The notes: a model not told the origin generated them from the sequence alone. 64,000 nt of DNA from Mercenaria mercenaria (GCF_021730395.1 NC_069377.1:72237501-72301500); one strand, 5' to 3'. Shown: positions 45,700 to 57,893, numbered from the stretch's first letter. A program made the numbers and translations.

Positions 45700-46010
45700 G
45701 AGCAATATCCGAGCCGACACCCGTCTTCAGCATCCCCTAGGAAAGTGTCATCGACCCCATGGCTTTTATTGATGATTTGCCCTTATATTTGCTTCGCAGA
45801 TGACTTTGTGGTATATCGCAATAGACCAATGCCGACGCTGACTGCCAGAATATTCAATTCCACCTATAAAACCTTGCGGGCTGGGACAGCGTATTAGGTG
45901 TCCTTTCACCCAGAAAAGTGCAATGTCCTGCGTTTACAAACTAAGAAATCTCCCATCATACACCTTCGAGGGACACAGAATCGACCCACTCGGGGGCTTG
46001 CTCAAAGTAC
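45700..46010 (+). mobile_element. LINE reverse-transcriptase fragment
   Basis: Broken frames give FIDDLPLYLL, ICFADDFVVYRN (the FADD catalytic box) and VSFHPEKCNVLRLQTKKSP, the FHPEKCxVLR segment that follows it in CR1/jockey-like LINEs. Several frameshifts; both ends truncated. Confidence 0.7.
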
Positions 46011-46090
46011 ATGGTGGATGCCCCTGGCGAAAAAACCTCTTCTAATATTCAAAATGGCATGATTACCAAAAAGGGGAATAGTACCAAATA

Positions 46091-46307
46091 CCGTATAACG
46101 GGTATTTTTTACCTGCTGCTAATTTTTACTTTTTTTATGACCAAATCAGATTTGTAAATATTGGCCTCGTATAAATTCGCCGCATAAAGTCAAATAATCT
46201 GGTAGACCTTGTGATTTCGTAAATTTTAAAATCGTATAAAATCAAATCATGTGTTTCTACCCCAAATCCGTAAACCTTAACAGCAGTAAAAATAAGCCGT
46301 TATACGG
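46091..46307. mobile_element. 217-bp MITE with TA target duplication
   Basis: TIRs CCGTATAACGGGTATTTTT at 46091 and the inverse CCGTATAACGGCTTATTTTT ending at 46307, then CTGCTG in both arms. Flanked by TA (46089-46090 and 46308-46309). Non-coding. Confidence 0.8.
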
Positions 46308-46309
46308 TA

Positions 46310-46953
46310 GATTTCTTCAGAACCTGCAATGATGCTAAGACCATCTTCTTCAACAATTTCTTATCGTTACCTTTTGCATTTCGAGAAGCAACGTGAATTA
46401 ACATTTGATTATTTACTATGTGACCAATTTTATTTAAGTTTTTATACAGTTCTATCATATCTAGGTGCGTAGCCGTTTCAAAAATTTGTCCTATCAATTA
46501 AAGTCTCTACGCCACTGTATACACAGTTGTACGGTATTAGTACGGCATGCAGATGTTAGCTTTATGTTGCAAGGGTTGTCGCCCTTTGCTTATCTCCTCC
46601 ATTTGTAATCAAACAGAGTTGATTTACGTTTCTTTGCCTATAAACGTTGATTTGCATCGTTACAGTTTTTCCTTGTTAACTGGCGCTACCATTCTTGTTG
46701 GCATGTGCTTTTCATTATATCGGGCTAATGATATAATTTTAATCGTGCGAATCAGACTAACGATTCATACTTGATGTTTATAGCCCTGTAAGTGGTCTAT
46801 ACAAGGTTATAAACATGTCTTTAAAAGTTCTCATATTCAGGCCTACATTATCTTGCCTAATATTCTGTCTAGTATAAGATAATTTCCAAATGACACTCCA
46901 GGATCATTCTCTGTCTAACAAGCTGGATTTTCATGACAGATACTCGAAGCTGT
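46310..46953. other. no recognised feature
   Basis: Spacer between the MITE and the foldback element; short ORFs without support. Confidence 0.35.
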
Positions 46954-47189
46954 GCCGGTGTAATGAAGTATTTCGACCCCCATAGAATAATGACCCCCCG
47001 GTATTTATTCTATAGAAAAAGTGACCCCCCGGTCATAGTATTATGACCTCCAGATCATAGTACTATGACTCCCCCACGTGAAGTAAACTGAACCTCACGA
47101 AGAATATTGACTCCCATAAAAAACGACCCCCGCTCTTTTGGTCAAATTTAGTGATAACTCATGTATCTAAGGCCTAATTGCTGCATTTT

Positions 47190-48515
47190 ATGCCCCCACT
47201 CAGGGGAGGGGGGCATAAAGATTTGCCCTTGTCCGTCCGCCCGTCCTTCCGTTTGACCATTAGCCCCAGTGTCACAAACTGACATACGGGCCTTATTTTA
47301 TCTGTAGTGTAAATGCAGGTATTGCATCATCTTTTTGTAAATTTTTGAGTTATTGAGGTAAATGTCAGATTTCACGCATAAAATACCTCTCATGTTTTTT
47401 CTGTATTTCATAACTTAAATTTCCATGTAAATTTCATTAAATTCGGTTCAGTAATAAGAAAGTTGATATTTTATAAATTTCAGTAATTCGTGTTTTTATC
47501 CCCAAAACCACTATAACGGGCCTTAAATTGTCAATTTCAATCCGCGCCAAAGTAGTCAGATTTCCCGGCTATATCGTGAATCCCGTGAAAATAACAATAG
47601 TCGGAGCTCACGACTTAACCGTGAATCCCATGAAATTTAGTATTTGGCGGGACATTACCCTTTAAATAGACTGGACTAGATATGCCTTGCGCACACCACC
47701 TTCCGACATTATAGACGAATCTATGTCTGATTAATTTTTCTTGCTAGAAATTTATGCTCGATCGAGGTAAGAAATTTATTTGTTAGATTTTTGTATGATT
47801 TTTGAATTACGATTTTTATTTGGTAATTTTTTGTGCATTCTACAGAATTCTGTAACATTTACTTTTCGGCATGTAATTTTTGGCTAGTTTCGGTATGTCA
47901 GGATAATTTATTAAATTTTTCAGACTTTTGTAAATTATTTCGAAAGAGGAATCTAAAATGTTTCGTTTATATAAGATGTAAAATTTGTACTGAAATTTGT
48001 AACATGATAATTGTAAAGCACTGTTTCAAAAACATATGTCAAACATTTACGGAACGCTATTACTGCATTGCACTGTAATTTATAAATCTATATGGCAAGT
48101 CTAGTACCATGTATGTAATATATTATTGTAATATGAAATTGTGTGCCAGTCTATTGTATATACATACAATGGCCGTTTTGTTGTATGGCATTAGATATTA
48201 TATGGATGCCAACTATGATATAACGTTTGATTTACATTGAATTTTATTAATTTGTAGTTGTAAATAATAGCTGCAGTTTATCATTTCCGTATCTGTAATG
48301 TGTCATCATAAACTTTTCATATCTTTTTCATACTTTAACTTTAGTCTTTTAAGTAAGTAATTTTTGTAATAATGGAAGTAATTAGAGACGTATTTTAATC
48401 ACGTGACGTCTGAACTTTGTAGCACATATATTTTGTATAAGTAGCACGTATTATTTATGGGAGCCTTCGGAGGTATGGTGTACCCAAAGGAGCAGTTTTA
48501 TGCCCTGACTTATTT
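47190..48515. mobile_element. TTTATGCCCCC-type repeat inside the foldback element
   Basis: Starts TTTATGCCCCCACTCAGGGG, then GTCCGTCCGCCCGTCC and a long AT-rich body. TTTTATGCCCTGAC near 48497 may mark the other end. A related CCCCCGCC/GTCCGTCCGCCCG start occurs at 56880. Non-coding. Confidence 0.4.
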
Positions 48516-48539
48516 GTTTTGCTATGGTGCTTACCATAT

Positions 48540-48785
48540 GTTATATATTTTAGCTTTTTCCGCCAGACGATTTTCCTGGTGATGTCATAACTTGGAAGTA
48601 CAATGCCCGAGGTTCACTTGTCTTCACTCGCCTGGATGTGATATTCCCAGCGCAGAGCTTTCGTCCCATGGTTGTGCCGTAAAGACGCTGGTTTTTGTTA
48701 TCCTCTGAAGTCAGCTCAGGGATGCAATCACCTACCACCATAGGGAGCCAAAACGGAATCAACGTATTCACGGTTTAAAGGGACT
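48540..48785. other. non-AT-rich block open on both strands
   Basis: About 240 bp with balanced base composition inside the AT-rich foldback interior. The minus strand reads IPFWLPMVVGDCIPELTSED and MGRKLCAGNITSRRVKTSEP; the plus strand reads PPDDFPGDVITWKYNARGSL. I recognise neither. It could be a captured exon fragment. Confidence 0.25.
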
Positions 48786-49329
48786 TGATTAGAAGATATG
48801 TTGTTATATATATTTTTTTTTGTGCTACTTAATGTTCGCAATTAAATGAAAGAACTGTGCCACGTCACATTCAAAAGGAAGTGTCGGAACTTTGTATCTG
48901 GTGATACTGAACTTTGATTTTTTTTCTTTCTTATAATCATTCTTTTTCCATATCATCTATTCATTGTTAATAATCATCTTATGTAAATAAATTTGTAAAT
49001 ATTGTAAAGGGTGTTGATTTGTTTTGATGGTTACTGTCGCCGGTACGGCCTTTCCTGTCACACCCAGATACCATCACTTGACACAGAAATCAGAGCATTC
49101 CGCAACGGGAAAAGGGATTCTATTTCTAGACGCTGTATCTTGGTGTATACATTGTTTTCAGGAAAATAACAATTCACAATACGTTCACAAAACACACCAG
49201 TGTCAACAATCCCTGAAAACTTCGGTATGAAGTAATTCTTCAGAAGAAAACTGCACAAGAAACTTCTAGCATAGAACTTAGTATTAATAGAAGTTGCAAT
49301 ACTTAGCAGTGGCAGTAAAGTAAGGTAGT

Positions 49330-49600
49330 GGCAACAATAGAAAGTAGTAGTAGTAGTTGTAGTAGTAGTGGTAGTGGCAGTGGTAATGGCAGCTGCAGTA
49401 GCAGCAGCAGAGGAATAAGTGACAGCAACAACAGCAGCAGGAGAAGAAGAGGTAGATGTACAAGACGTATTAGTGGAAGCAGGTATAGTAGTATCAGTAG
49501 TAGCAATTGTAGTAGTAGTAGTAGTAGTAGAAGAAGAAAGAAGTACATGTAGTAATAGCAATAGAAGTAGCGGCACCAGTAGAAGTAGTACAATCAAAAT
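49330..49600. repeat. imperfect (AGT/AGC/AGA)n trinucleotide microsatellite
   Basis: Purine-rich trinucleotide runs (AGTAGTAGT, GCAGCAGC, GAAGAAGA). They keep several frames open on both strands (poly-Leu, poly-Ser, poly-Thr), which are not genes. Confidence 0.9.
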
Positions 49601-50269
49601 GTTAACTATTGGCAATGGAGGGTATTAGAGTTGTAGATCTAGTAAAATTGTCCGTTAGGTTTGGTGGGGATCACTTTTTAATAGATATTATCGTCGAATG
49701 TCTTTTTAGGAGCCGGTGTTTTACACGGAAAGAGTAACTTTTTTAACTAGAATAATGTCCGGGAATTGATATTGTATGAGAATTCGAATATAGTAATTTC
49801 GGCAGTGAGTATTTTACATGGAAGGAGTCAGTTTTTCTATTGGATAATTCTATGAGATTCGAAGGGAGTCATCTTTAGGGAGTCAGTATTTTACTCGGAG
49901 GGGTCAGTTTTTCTATAGAATAATGACCGGGGGTCGTTATTCTATAGAGTTTTCAAAGGGAGTCAGTTTTTTATAAGGGAAGTCAATATTTTACAGGAAA
50001 GGAGTCACATTTTCTATAGAATAATGACCGGGGGGGGGGGGGGGTCGTTATTCTATGGGGGTCGAAATACTTCATTACACCGGCTGCTGCACAGTTGCCG
50101 CCGGAGAGATTTTTGGGTTAAAGATGTGAAAATATAAAACGAAGAGAACGGAACATGAGTACGGTACCGAACGAAACAAAGAATATGTGCATTCTAGCAT
50201 AAGTTTCAGGTTCACATGGTTTTACTGTATTAGAGCTATCTAAAGCTAAATTGTTTGGTCTTATCTTTA

Positions 50270-50665
50270 AAAACAAAGACAAATATCAAACAGGGAATGC
50301 CACCTACCAAAATCGCAGCCTTTCCAAAACGAAACCTACAGCACGCAGACGTGCACACCACAAACACATACACATATACGTGCACACACACAAAGCCAAC
50401 ACACGAGGACAAAACGAACAAACAAAGGAACACACACACATACACGCGCAAACACACAAAGCCTACACAAGAGGACAAAACGAACAAACAAAGGAACACA
50501 GTGGGGCACCGCCTTGGAACGGTCAGTGGCAAAAACACCACTGGGGAGCTTAAGCCGGTTTATGGTGCGCACCCAACCTCACTCTTACCCCCACCAATTT
50601 CCAAAGACACGGGACAGTGTAAATAAAAGTAATCCCCTCCAGGTGAATCTCTAACATACGTAATG
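50270..50665. mobile_element. dispersed repeat with CA-rich centre, copy 1
   Basis: ACAAATATCAAACAGGGAATG, an ACACA-rich centre with two copies of AGGACAAAACGAACAAACAA, then CAGTGGGGCACCGCCTTGGA, CCACTGGGGAGCTTAA, CCCCTCCAGGTGAA. The same order recurs at 59155-59472, and the first part at 62781-62900. Confidence 0.75.
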
Positions 50666-50926
50666 GAAACAAAATAGCATGGCTTGTAAAACACAAAAAT
50701 GCTCTTGTATAAAAATATAAAAAGCAAACCTTTAGAACCAAAAACGTATGTACTCGATGCCTTTTCAGAAGACAGAACAACAAGAGTCCTTTTATCATAG
50801 AGTCCTCCCCCTGTTCCATCAGACCCAATCAAAGAGGGAAGCGTAGTGTCCAACTGTAAACGGGTTGAACACTAAACATGCGGTATGACTCAAAACAGTT
50901 GGGTCGTAACCTCTTAATAAAACGTT

Positions 50927-51763
50927 TTATAATTTTACCAAATACATTTGGAAAATTACCAGACCCAAGATCGTACGAAGTTTAGAAATACCTTCTCGCA
51001 GAAGTGTCTTTAAATTAATATTGAATTTTAAAACTAAATCAGAATTACGATAGTAAAATTTAGCAAGATATTTACGCAATTTGTAATAACGGTAGCCTTG
51101 CTGAAGAAGTTTACTTGTAATATATAGATTACGTTCATTGAAATACTTGACATGACTACACGCTCTGGCAAACCAAATCAATTGAGAAATATATTCCCCA
51201 TAAGATGTAGCCTGAGGTACATCCCCATCCAAATGGGGAAAATTTACAATACTAAAGTTAAAATCATCCCTCTTGTCATAACTTTTGGTATGTATAATAT
51301 TGTCATAAATAGAGAGATGTAAATCTAAAAAAGAAGCATCAGTATCCGAATTGTTAGTTTTAATTAACTGAAGCTCCCTAGGATAAATAGTACCCACCAA
51401 TTGACCAAAACACGGATTATCCATATTAAGAATATCATCCAGATAGCTTGATGTATTATTAAATGCAGTTATAATATCTGCCTGCGTATCTGGAGAAAGG
51501 CTCAACATAAAGTCTCTTTCATAACAATATAAAAACAAATCTGCGACAAGGGGTGAACAATTTGTTCCCATGGGAATCCCAGCTACTTGTCTAAAAACTG
51601 CATTCCCAAACCTGATGTAAATGTTGTTCAATAAAAAGGAAAGGGCTTTACAAACTTCGTCACAGGTCCACATTGTATAATGTTTAATAATATTGCTAGT
51701 AAAAAAAGCTTCATCAAAACTGCAAGCGAGAAATGTAGCATTCTCTCTTATCATGCTGGACAC
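50927..51763 (-). mobile_element. reverse-transcriptase fossil, possibly Penelope-like
   Basis: 278 codons on the minus strand with RT landmarks: RQVAGIPMGTNCSPLVADLF, YLDDIL, SFLDLHLSIYDNIIHTK, NFPHLDGDVPQATSYGEYIS, QLIWFARACSHV. The GTNCSPL box and YLDDIL are RT palm motifs. The overall layout is nearer Penelope-like RTs than LINEs, which is tentative. It is an incomplete fossil lacking both ends; its upstream side stops at the dispersed repeat at 51748. Confidence 0.65.
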
Positions 51764-51835
51764 GACTGATTCTGCCTCTACGACCAGTGCAGATCATGAT
51801 CAGCCTGCACATCCGTGCAGTGTGATCATGTTTGT
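51748..51835. repeat. dispersed repeat, second copy (ATCATGATCAG family)
   Basis: Same ordered motifs as 12035-12122, including TAGATCATGATCAG-like and CTGCACATCCG. It abuts the RT fossil, so one may have inserted beside the other. Confidence 0.7.
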
Positions 51836-51861
51836 TTGTTTGTTTTGGGTTTAACTCCGTT

Positions 51862-52705
51862 TTTAGCTCATCTGATGTTTTGAAAAAAAATGATGAGTTA
51901 TTGTCATCACTTGAGCGGTTGTCGGCGTCGGCGTCGGCGTTGCCTGGTTAAGTTTTATGTTTAGGTCAGCTTTTCTCCTAAACTATCAAAGCTATTGCTT
52001 TGAAACTTGGAATACTTGTTCACCACCATAAGCTGACCCTGTATAGCAAGAAACATAACTCCATCTTGCTTTTTGCAAGATTTATGGCCCCTTTTGTACT
52101 TAGAAAATATCAGATTTCTTGGTTAAGTTTTATGTTTAGGTCAACTTTTCTCCTAAACTATCAAAGCTTTTGCTTTGAAACTTGGAATACTTGTTCACCA
52201 TCATAAGCAGACCCTGTACATTAAGAAACATAACTCCATCTTGCTTTTTGCAAGAATTATTGCCCCTTTTGGACTTAGAAAATCAGTTTTCTTGGTTAAT
52301 TTTATGTTAAGGTCAGCTTTTATCCTAAACTATCAAAGCTATTCCTTTAAAAATTGCAACACTTGTTCACCATCATAAGCTGACCCTGTACAGCAAGGAA
52401 AATAACTCCATCCTGCTTTTTGCAAGATTTATGGCCCCTTTTGGACTTAGAAATATCATTTTCTTGGTTGAATATTATGTTTAAGTCAACTTTTCTCATA
52501 AACTATCAAAGCTGTTGCTTTAAAACTTGCAACAGTTTTTCACCATCATAAGTGGACACTGTACATCAAGAAACATAACTCTATCCTGCTTTTTGCAAGA
52601 ATGATGGCCCTTTTTAGACTTAGAAAATCATGGGTAGGACAATATTTCTATTATACAAAAAAATCAGATGAGCGTCAGCACCCGCAAGGCGGTGCTCTTG
52701 TTCAA
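51862..52705. mobile_element. element with about 175-bp tandem units and AGCTCATCTGA ends
   Basis: Starts TTTTAGCTCATCTGATG and ends AAATCAGATGAGCG, an inverted pair. It contains four units of about 170-175 bp (CTTTTCTCCTAAACTATCAA at 51969 and 52144, then two more), each with TTGCTTTTTGCAAGA and GGCCCCTTTTG. Non-coding. Confidence 0.75.
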
Positions 52706-52925
52706 CAGTATTTCAGTCATGTCACGGCGGGCAGTTAACCTAACCAGTGTTCCTGGGTTCTTTACCAGTACAAACCTGTTCTCCACAAGTAACTGCCAAC
52801 TTCCCCACATGAATCAGAGGTGGGGGACTAATGATTTCACTAACAATGTCGTTTATCAAATAGTCACGGAGAACATATGCCCTGCCCGAGGATCGAACTC
52901 ACGACCCCGCGATCCGAATGGTAGT
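52706..52925 (-). mobile_element. tRNA-related SINE, reverse orientation
   Basis: Ends (plus sense) GAGGATCGAACTCACGACC, the inverse of a B-box-like GGTCGTGAGTTCGATCC. The body has CAGTTAACCTAACCAGTG, CAAACCTGTTCTCC, GAATCAGAGGTGGGGGA. Truncated or diverged at the head. Confidence 0.6.
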
Positions 52926-52930
52926 TTCCA

Positions 52931-53555
52931 AATTGAAAGATGGAAAAGTTTATTAATTGAAAGCTGGTCAAGTTCATTATAGAAATTTAGCTGGGCAAAG
53001 GTTAATGTATTCCTCTGTTACACTTTCTAATGACTTTTCCTAAAGAGAATCTTTGCAATGTGACACTATTCTATCAAGTGTCAAGCCTTGATAAAAGCTA
53101 AGAGTGAGTAATATCCCAAAAACATGAAATAATGCATATCACAGCATCAGGAATTCAAGAGGGAATGAACAATTTCAAGCAGGTGTCTACGTACCCTATT
53201 TACCGTACTATATTAGGTAGTTTTGACTGGATTAAGTATGGTCACTGAATCCCTTCTTTAAAGGGAGCACAGTATGATAACTGATGTCATACTGATATAT
53301 TAAGCAAATAAGCCTATACTGTATAAAGGAATGATTATTTACTTTAAAAGGGTGTCGAGATGGGACCAGTGTCGGTATTACATTTGATCGCTCTATATTA
53401 AGCATAAGTGTTTGGTAATATTTCCAGCTGACTTTTCCCAACGAGATTTTTTGGCAATGTTACTTCTTTTCGTAATTTAATGTAGTAGCTTCTATTTTAT
53501 TTACTTGGAGTGACGTTAACTACAATTAAGCAATATGATGCATTATATCAGAGAG
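52931..53555. other. no recognised feature
   Basis: Spacer before the split LINE; nothing supported. Confidence 0.35.
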
Positions 53556-53559
53556 GACC

Positions 53560-56500
53560 TGGAATTCATCGAAAGAACCGATTTAGATGACAAATACATG
53601 GAAGGTGTTTGGGCTGAAATTCTTATTTCAAAGACTAAACCTACAGCACCTTGTTCGTGTTATAGACCACCAAATCTGGGAACATTCTGAATTCATTTCA
53701 GCATGTATTAGGTCTGATATTAAGTGGAATACTTTTGGAGATTACAATATTCGTCTTCAATATAAGAAATCCTATTTGTTCTGTAGACAGCAGCAGATTC
53801 TAAGTATTTTGGTCTTAAAAAATAATAATTGACCCTACCAGAATCTGTAGTCATCATGATGAAATTATTCAGTCAGGTACATTACCTGTATGCCTAAGTG
53901 ATAATGTATCCATATTTCCTACAAGAAAGACTTGTAAATGTATATTCAGTAAGCATAAAATGTTGTAATAAGATCTTAAAAATTACATTGTAGATGATTT
54001 TGTGCATTAGTTGAAATTGTGTGACTGGTCAAATATGTTTATTAGCTACTTCTGTTCAAGATTCCTAGCTTTGGCTTTGTTTAAAAGAACTTTTTGTCTG
54101 TTTCGGACTCAGTTGCTCCAGTTAAAGAAGTACGTCTAAAACATAGAAGTGAACCTTGGTTGAACTCCCAAATATGGGAGCTGATAAAATCAGAAATACA
54201 TATTTGTATAAATTCAAGAAATTCAAGCAGGAAGGTTTTTATAAACTGTATTGTAATTCCAGGAACTTAGTTCAGAGAGAGGCTAGAAAGGCTAAATCTG
54301 AGTATTTATCCAACAAATTAAAAGATAATAAATATAGTCCAATAAAAACGCAGCTCTGAGATAAAGAAAATTCTTGGATACAGTAGTGAGAGTAAATCTT
54401 CGCCTAAAATTGTTTTAAAAATTCGAAGAAGAAAAAAATGCTTCGAATCTACGAAGATAGGCAGCCATTTTAATCACTGTTTTACAAGTGTAGCTTCTAT
54501 GTAAGTTCAAAAACTTCCTTTACCTTCTGAACTATTTGATGTAAACTCAAACAGTTTTATTTTTTATCAGAACAGAAATCCAGATTGTACTAAATTCAAA
54601 CTTCATACTGTAAGTGAATGTTTTATTTATAAAGAATTATCTAATTTAAACTGTTCTAAAAGCACTGGACTAGATAATATTCCAGCAAGACTTTCGAAGG
54701 ATGACTAGATAATATTCCAGCAAGACTTTCGAAGGATGCTGCGCCCTTTTTTAAAGATACATGTAACTTTTTAGATAAATAACTCTATTACTAGTAATGA
54801 GATACATGAAGACCTTAAACAAGAGGGCCAGGATGGCCCTAGGTCGCTCACCTGAGAAACACACCATAACAGTGTAAACATGTTTGACCTAGGGATTTCA
54901 CGGAAACAAATATTCTGGCCAATTTTCATTAGAATTGAACCAAAAATGTGGTCTCCTTAGTTCAAACAAGTATTTTATTCGATATGATCTAGTAATCTAG
55001 TTTCTGAAGCCAGATGACCTATATTCAAATTTGACTTAAGATTTCATCAAGGCAATCATTCTGACCAAATTTTATGAAGATCAATTGAAAAATACAGCTT
55101 CTATCGCATACAAAGGGTTTTCCTTTGAGTTGACCTAGTGACCTACTTTTTGAACACAGATGACCCGTATTTAATTTTGACCTAGATTTCATCAAGGCAA
55201 TCATACTGACTAAATTTCATGAAGATCAATTGAAAAATGCAGCCTCTATCGCATACACAAGGTTTTTCTTTCATTTGACCTAGTGACCTAGTTTTTGACT
55301 CCAGATGACCCATCATCTAAATTGACCTAGATTTCAACAATGCAATCATTCTGACTAAATTTCGTGAAGATCAATTGAAAAATACAGCCTCTACCACATA
55401 CACAAGGTTTTTCTTTGAATTGACCTAGTGACCTAGTTTTTGATCCCAGATGACCCATATTCCAACCTGCCCTAGATTTTATCAAGGCAATCTTTCTGAC
55501 CAAAATTCATGAAGATCAATTGAAAAATGCGGCTTCTATCGCATCCACAAGGTTTTTCTTTGATTTGACCTAGTGACCTAGTTTATGACCCAAGATGACC
55601 CATTTTCAAACTCGGCGTAGATTTTCTCAAGGTTATCATTTTGACCAAAATTCATGAAGATCAATACAAAATATAGCCTCTATCGCATACACAAGGTTTT
55701 TCCTTGATTTGACCTAGTGACCTAGATTTTGACCCCAGATGACCCATTTTCGAACTCGGCCTAGATTTTATCAAGGTAATCATTCTAATTAAATTTCATG
55801 AAGATCAGTTGAAAAATACAGCCTCTATCGCATACACAAGCTAAATGTTGACGGACGACAGACGACGGACGGCGGACATCGAGTGATCAGAAAAACTCAC
55901 CTGAGCTAAAAAGCAAAAGTTAAACCTTCGTTTAAGAAAATTAAGAGGTATGGTTTCAAATTATAGACAAGATAGCATCTTGATTCAATCCGTTAGAATC
56001 ATTTCTAGTGAAGCAAGTTGTATTATATGAATTTCAAAGTGGGTTTCGAGGGAATAACTCCACTGACTTCTGCTTAATTCATCTCTCTCTCAGACAGTAT
56101 AAAATGTCAAAATTCGAAAGAACTTCCTACCGGCAAGGTTATGCTGGATCTTCAAAAGTGGCATGGTTATGCTGGATCTTCAAAAGGTTTCGATTCAGTT
56201 ACTCGATCTCGTTATGTTATTTTGTGTCGTAAGTTAGAGGTAATGGAAGTGGAGTCGGTGGAGAGGTTCCTCTCCTATTTAACATGTCGCAATCAAACAC
56301 TTCATGTTAATAATACAGCGTCTGATTCTGTAAACTTCACCTGTGGTGTACCGCAAGGGAACATGGTAGGGCCTCTACTGTTTCTGTGTTCTGTAAATGA
56401 TACAAGCTTAAGTATAAGTAACAAATGCAAACTCATTCTATATCTAGACGATAGTGCAATCATATTCTCTAACACGGACCCAAATATTATAAGTAATGTT

Positions 56501-56870
56501 TTAGGTAAGGAGATTGAAAGCTGTAGTAAATGGTTAGTAGATAATAAATTGCCTCTACATCTCAGTAAACCTGAATGTATTTTATTTGGAACTAAACAGA
56601 AATTAGCAAAAGTAAAAAGTTTTTCAATAGATTGTAATGGTCATACAAAACTCATTCTTATGGAACTAGGAGTAGTGCTAGTAACTCTTAAGTACTTCCG
56701 GTTGATAGTTGTTTTTCTTCTACCTATTTTATAATGCAGTTCAAGACTGGAACATTTTGCCACATAAGATTAGAAACAATAGAAAATGTATGCTTTTAAA
56801 AAGGAAACAAAATCGTATCTGATAAATTATATAAAACAAAAGAACATATCAGATTCTAATTTCACTAATA
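53560..56870 (+). mobile_element. LINE with endonuclease and RT remains, split by an insertion
   Basis: The left half has endonuclease-type EGVWAEILISKTKPTAPCSC, YRPPN, DPTR and then VRLKHRSEPWLNSQIWELI, STGLDNIPARLSKD. The right half has VKPSFKK, FQSGFRGNNSTDFCLIHL, KGFDSVTRSRYVI, VNFTCGVPQGNMVGPLLF, LILYLDDSAII, LSKPECILFGT and a tail QDWNILPHKIRNN. Inactivated by many stops and frameshifts. It includes two microduplications: about 35 bp at 54666-54737 and about 28 bp at 56131-56186. Confidence 0.8.
54823..55914. mobile_element. 1.1-kb non-autonomous element nested in the LINE
   Basis: Begins AAGAGGGCCAGGATGGCCCT, TCGCTCACCTGAG and ends GATCAGAAAAACTCACCTGAGC. It contains about six units of about 145 bp with TTGACCTAGTGACCTAG, CAGATGACCCAT and TCATGAAGATCAATTGAAAA, then a GACGGACGAC-rich stretch. 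The LINE reading resumes across it (EIHEDLK before, KVKPSFKK after), which fixes the insertion point. Confidence 0.85.
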
Positions 56871-57893
56871 AACACCTTTTATCCCCCGCCGATAGTTTGG
56901 GGTTATCTGTCCGTCCGCCCGTCTGTCCGTCCATCCGGAGCCATATCTAGGAATTGGTTAAGAATATTTAAATTAAACTTCATGTACATGTTCACCACTA
57001 TGTTATGCGGCCCGTCAAGTTTCAGTCAGAGTGCTCGATTAACACTAAAGTTATGACCCTTAGAAGTTTCTAGTGTAACCATATAGGATACTATAAATAT
57101 AGCAATTTCTGCTTTATAACTTGTGATATATTTGGCCTAGAACTATGAATCTTAAAGTGAATTTAGATCATTATAATGTGGTAGTACACACACAATTTCG
57201 TCAGGATCTCTTCAGTAACTTCAGAGTTATTGCTCTTTAATTGTTTAAAAATCCACAATTTTTGTACATAACAAGCTAACCAATTGGTAGAATTTCATTT
57301 AACTTCTTTTTTATTCAACGAACATTTATTGTAAACATTTGAACTTGTGTTCCCACACCTGGTCACGCCTTGGTCACATCACTCCCCGTCCCCCACCCTC
57401 AAACACACAAACAATTTTTTCTTATTCCTTATTTTAAAATTTTTCAAACCTTCCATGAATATTTACCAACTTGCAAAGTTGTACCCTTTTCCCACCTGGC
57501 TCCTCCACCTAGTAACGTCCATCACCCCGATCATAAAGCATCCCTCACCCCACCCCACCCTTACCCCTACATTTTTTCTTCTTTTTTTATTTTCCATCAA
57601 TGATTATTATCAATATGTGAATTTGTACCCTCACCCGGTCCCCTCCATCCCACTTCCCCTCACCCCACCCACTGTTTTCATTCCTTTTGGTTTAATTTTT
57701 TAAACCTTCCTCCATAAATATTTATCATGATGTGAAGTTGTAACCGCACCAACCCGACCACTCCTCAGCCCCGCCACCACCCACGTTCCAGAGTTCTTAC
57801 TTGATTCTGCTGTCTTTAAAGGACATCTGTTCTTTTAAATTCAAGTGTACATTTAAGCAGCGATACTTGATGCCAAACTACTCGAATACAATA
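56871..57893. other. CCCCCGCC/GTCCGTCC repeat and pyrimidine-rich stretch
   Basis: 56878-56945 is the start of a TATCCCCCGCC...GTCCGTCCGCCCG dispersed repeat related to 47190. 57350-57790 is C- and T-rich with three diverged copies of a block (CACCTGG/CACCCGG, CTCCCC, CACCCCAC, TTTTTTC, AAATATTTA). No gene. Confidence 0.5.

Larger units (their letters stand above)
46954..50084. mobile_element. 3.1-kb foldback element with TIRs and iterated GACCCCC subterminal repeats
   Basis: GCCGGTGTAATGAAGTATTT then CGACCCCCATAGAATAA at the left end (46954) is mirrored exactly at the right end (50084). Next to each TIR are irregular iterations of ATTCTATAGAAAA plus GTGACCCCC or GTGACTCC (46990-47130; inverse at 49690-50060, including a G run at 50031-50043). 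The target duplication is not certain (GCTG possible). No transposase; the interior holds another element and a microsatellite. Confidence 0.75.

Noticed and set aside
49058-49628. ORFs of poly-Leu, poly-Thr, poly-Ser and poly-Val
   Set aside because: Trinucleotide microsatellite read in different frames.
57347-57703. Proline-rich ORFs in the C/T-rich stretch
   Set aside because: Low-complexity pyrimidine sequence with internal duplication; no exon signals.
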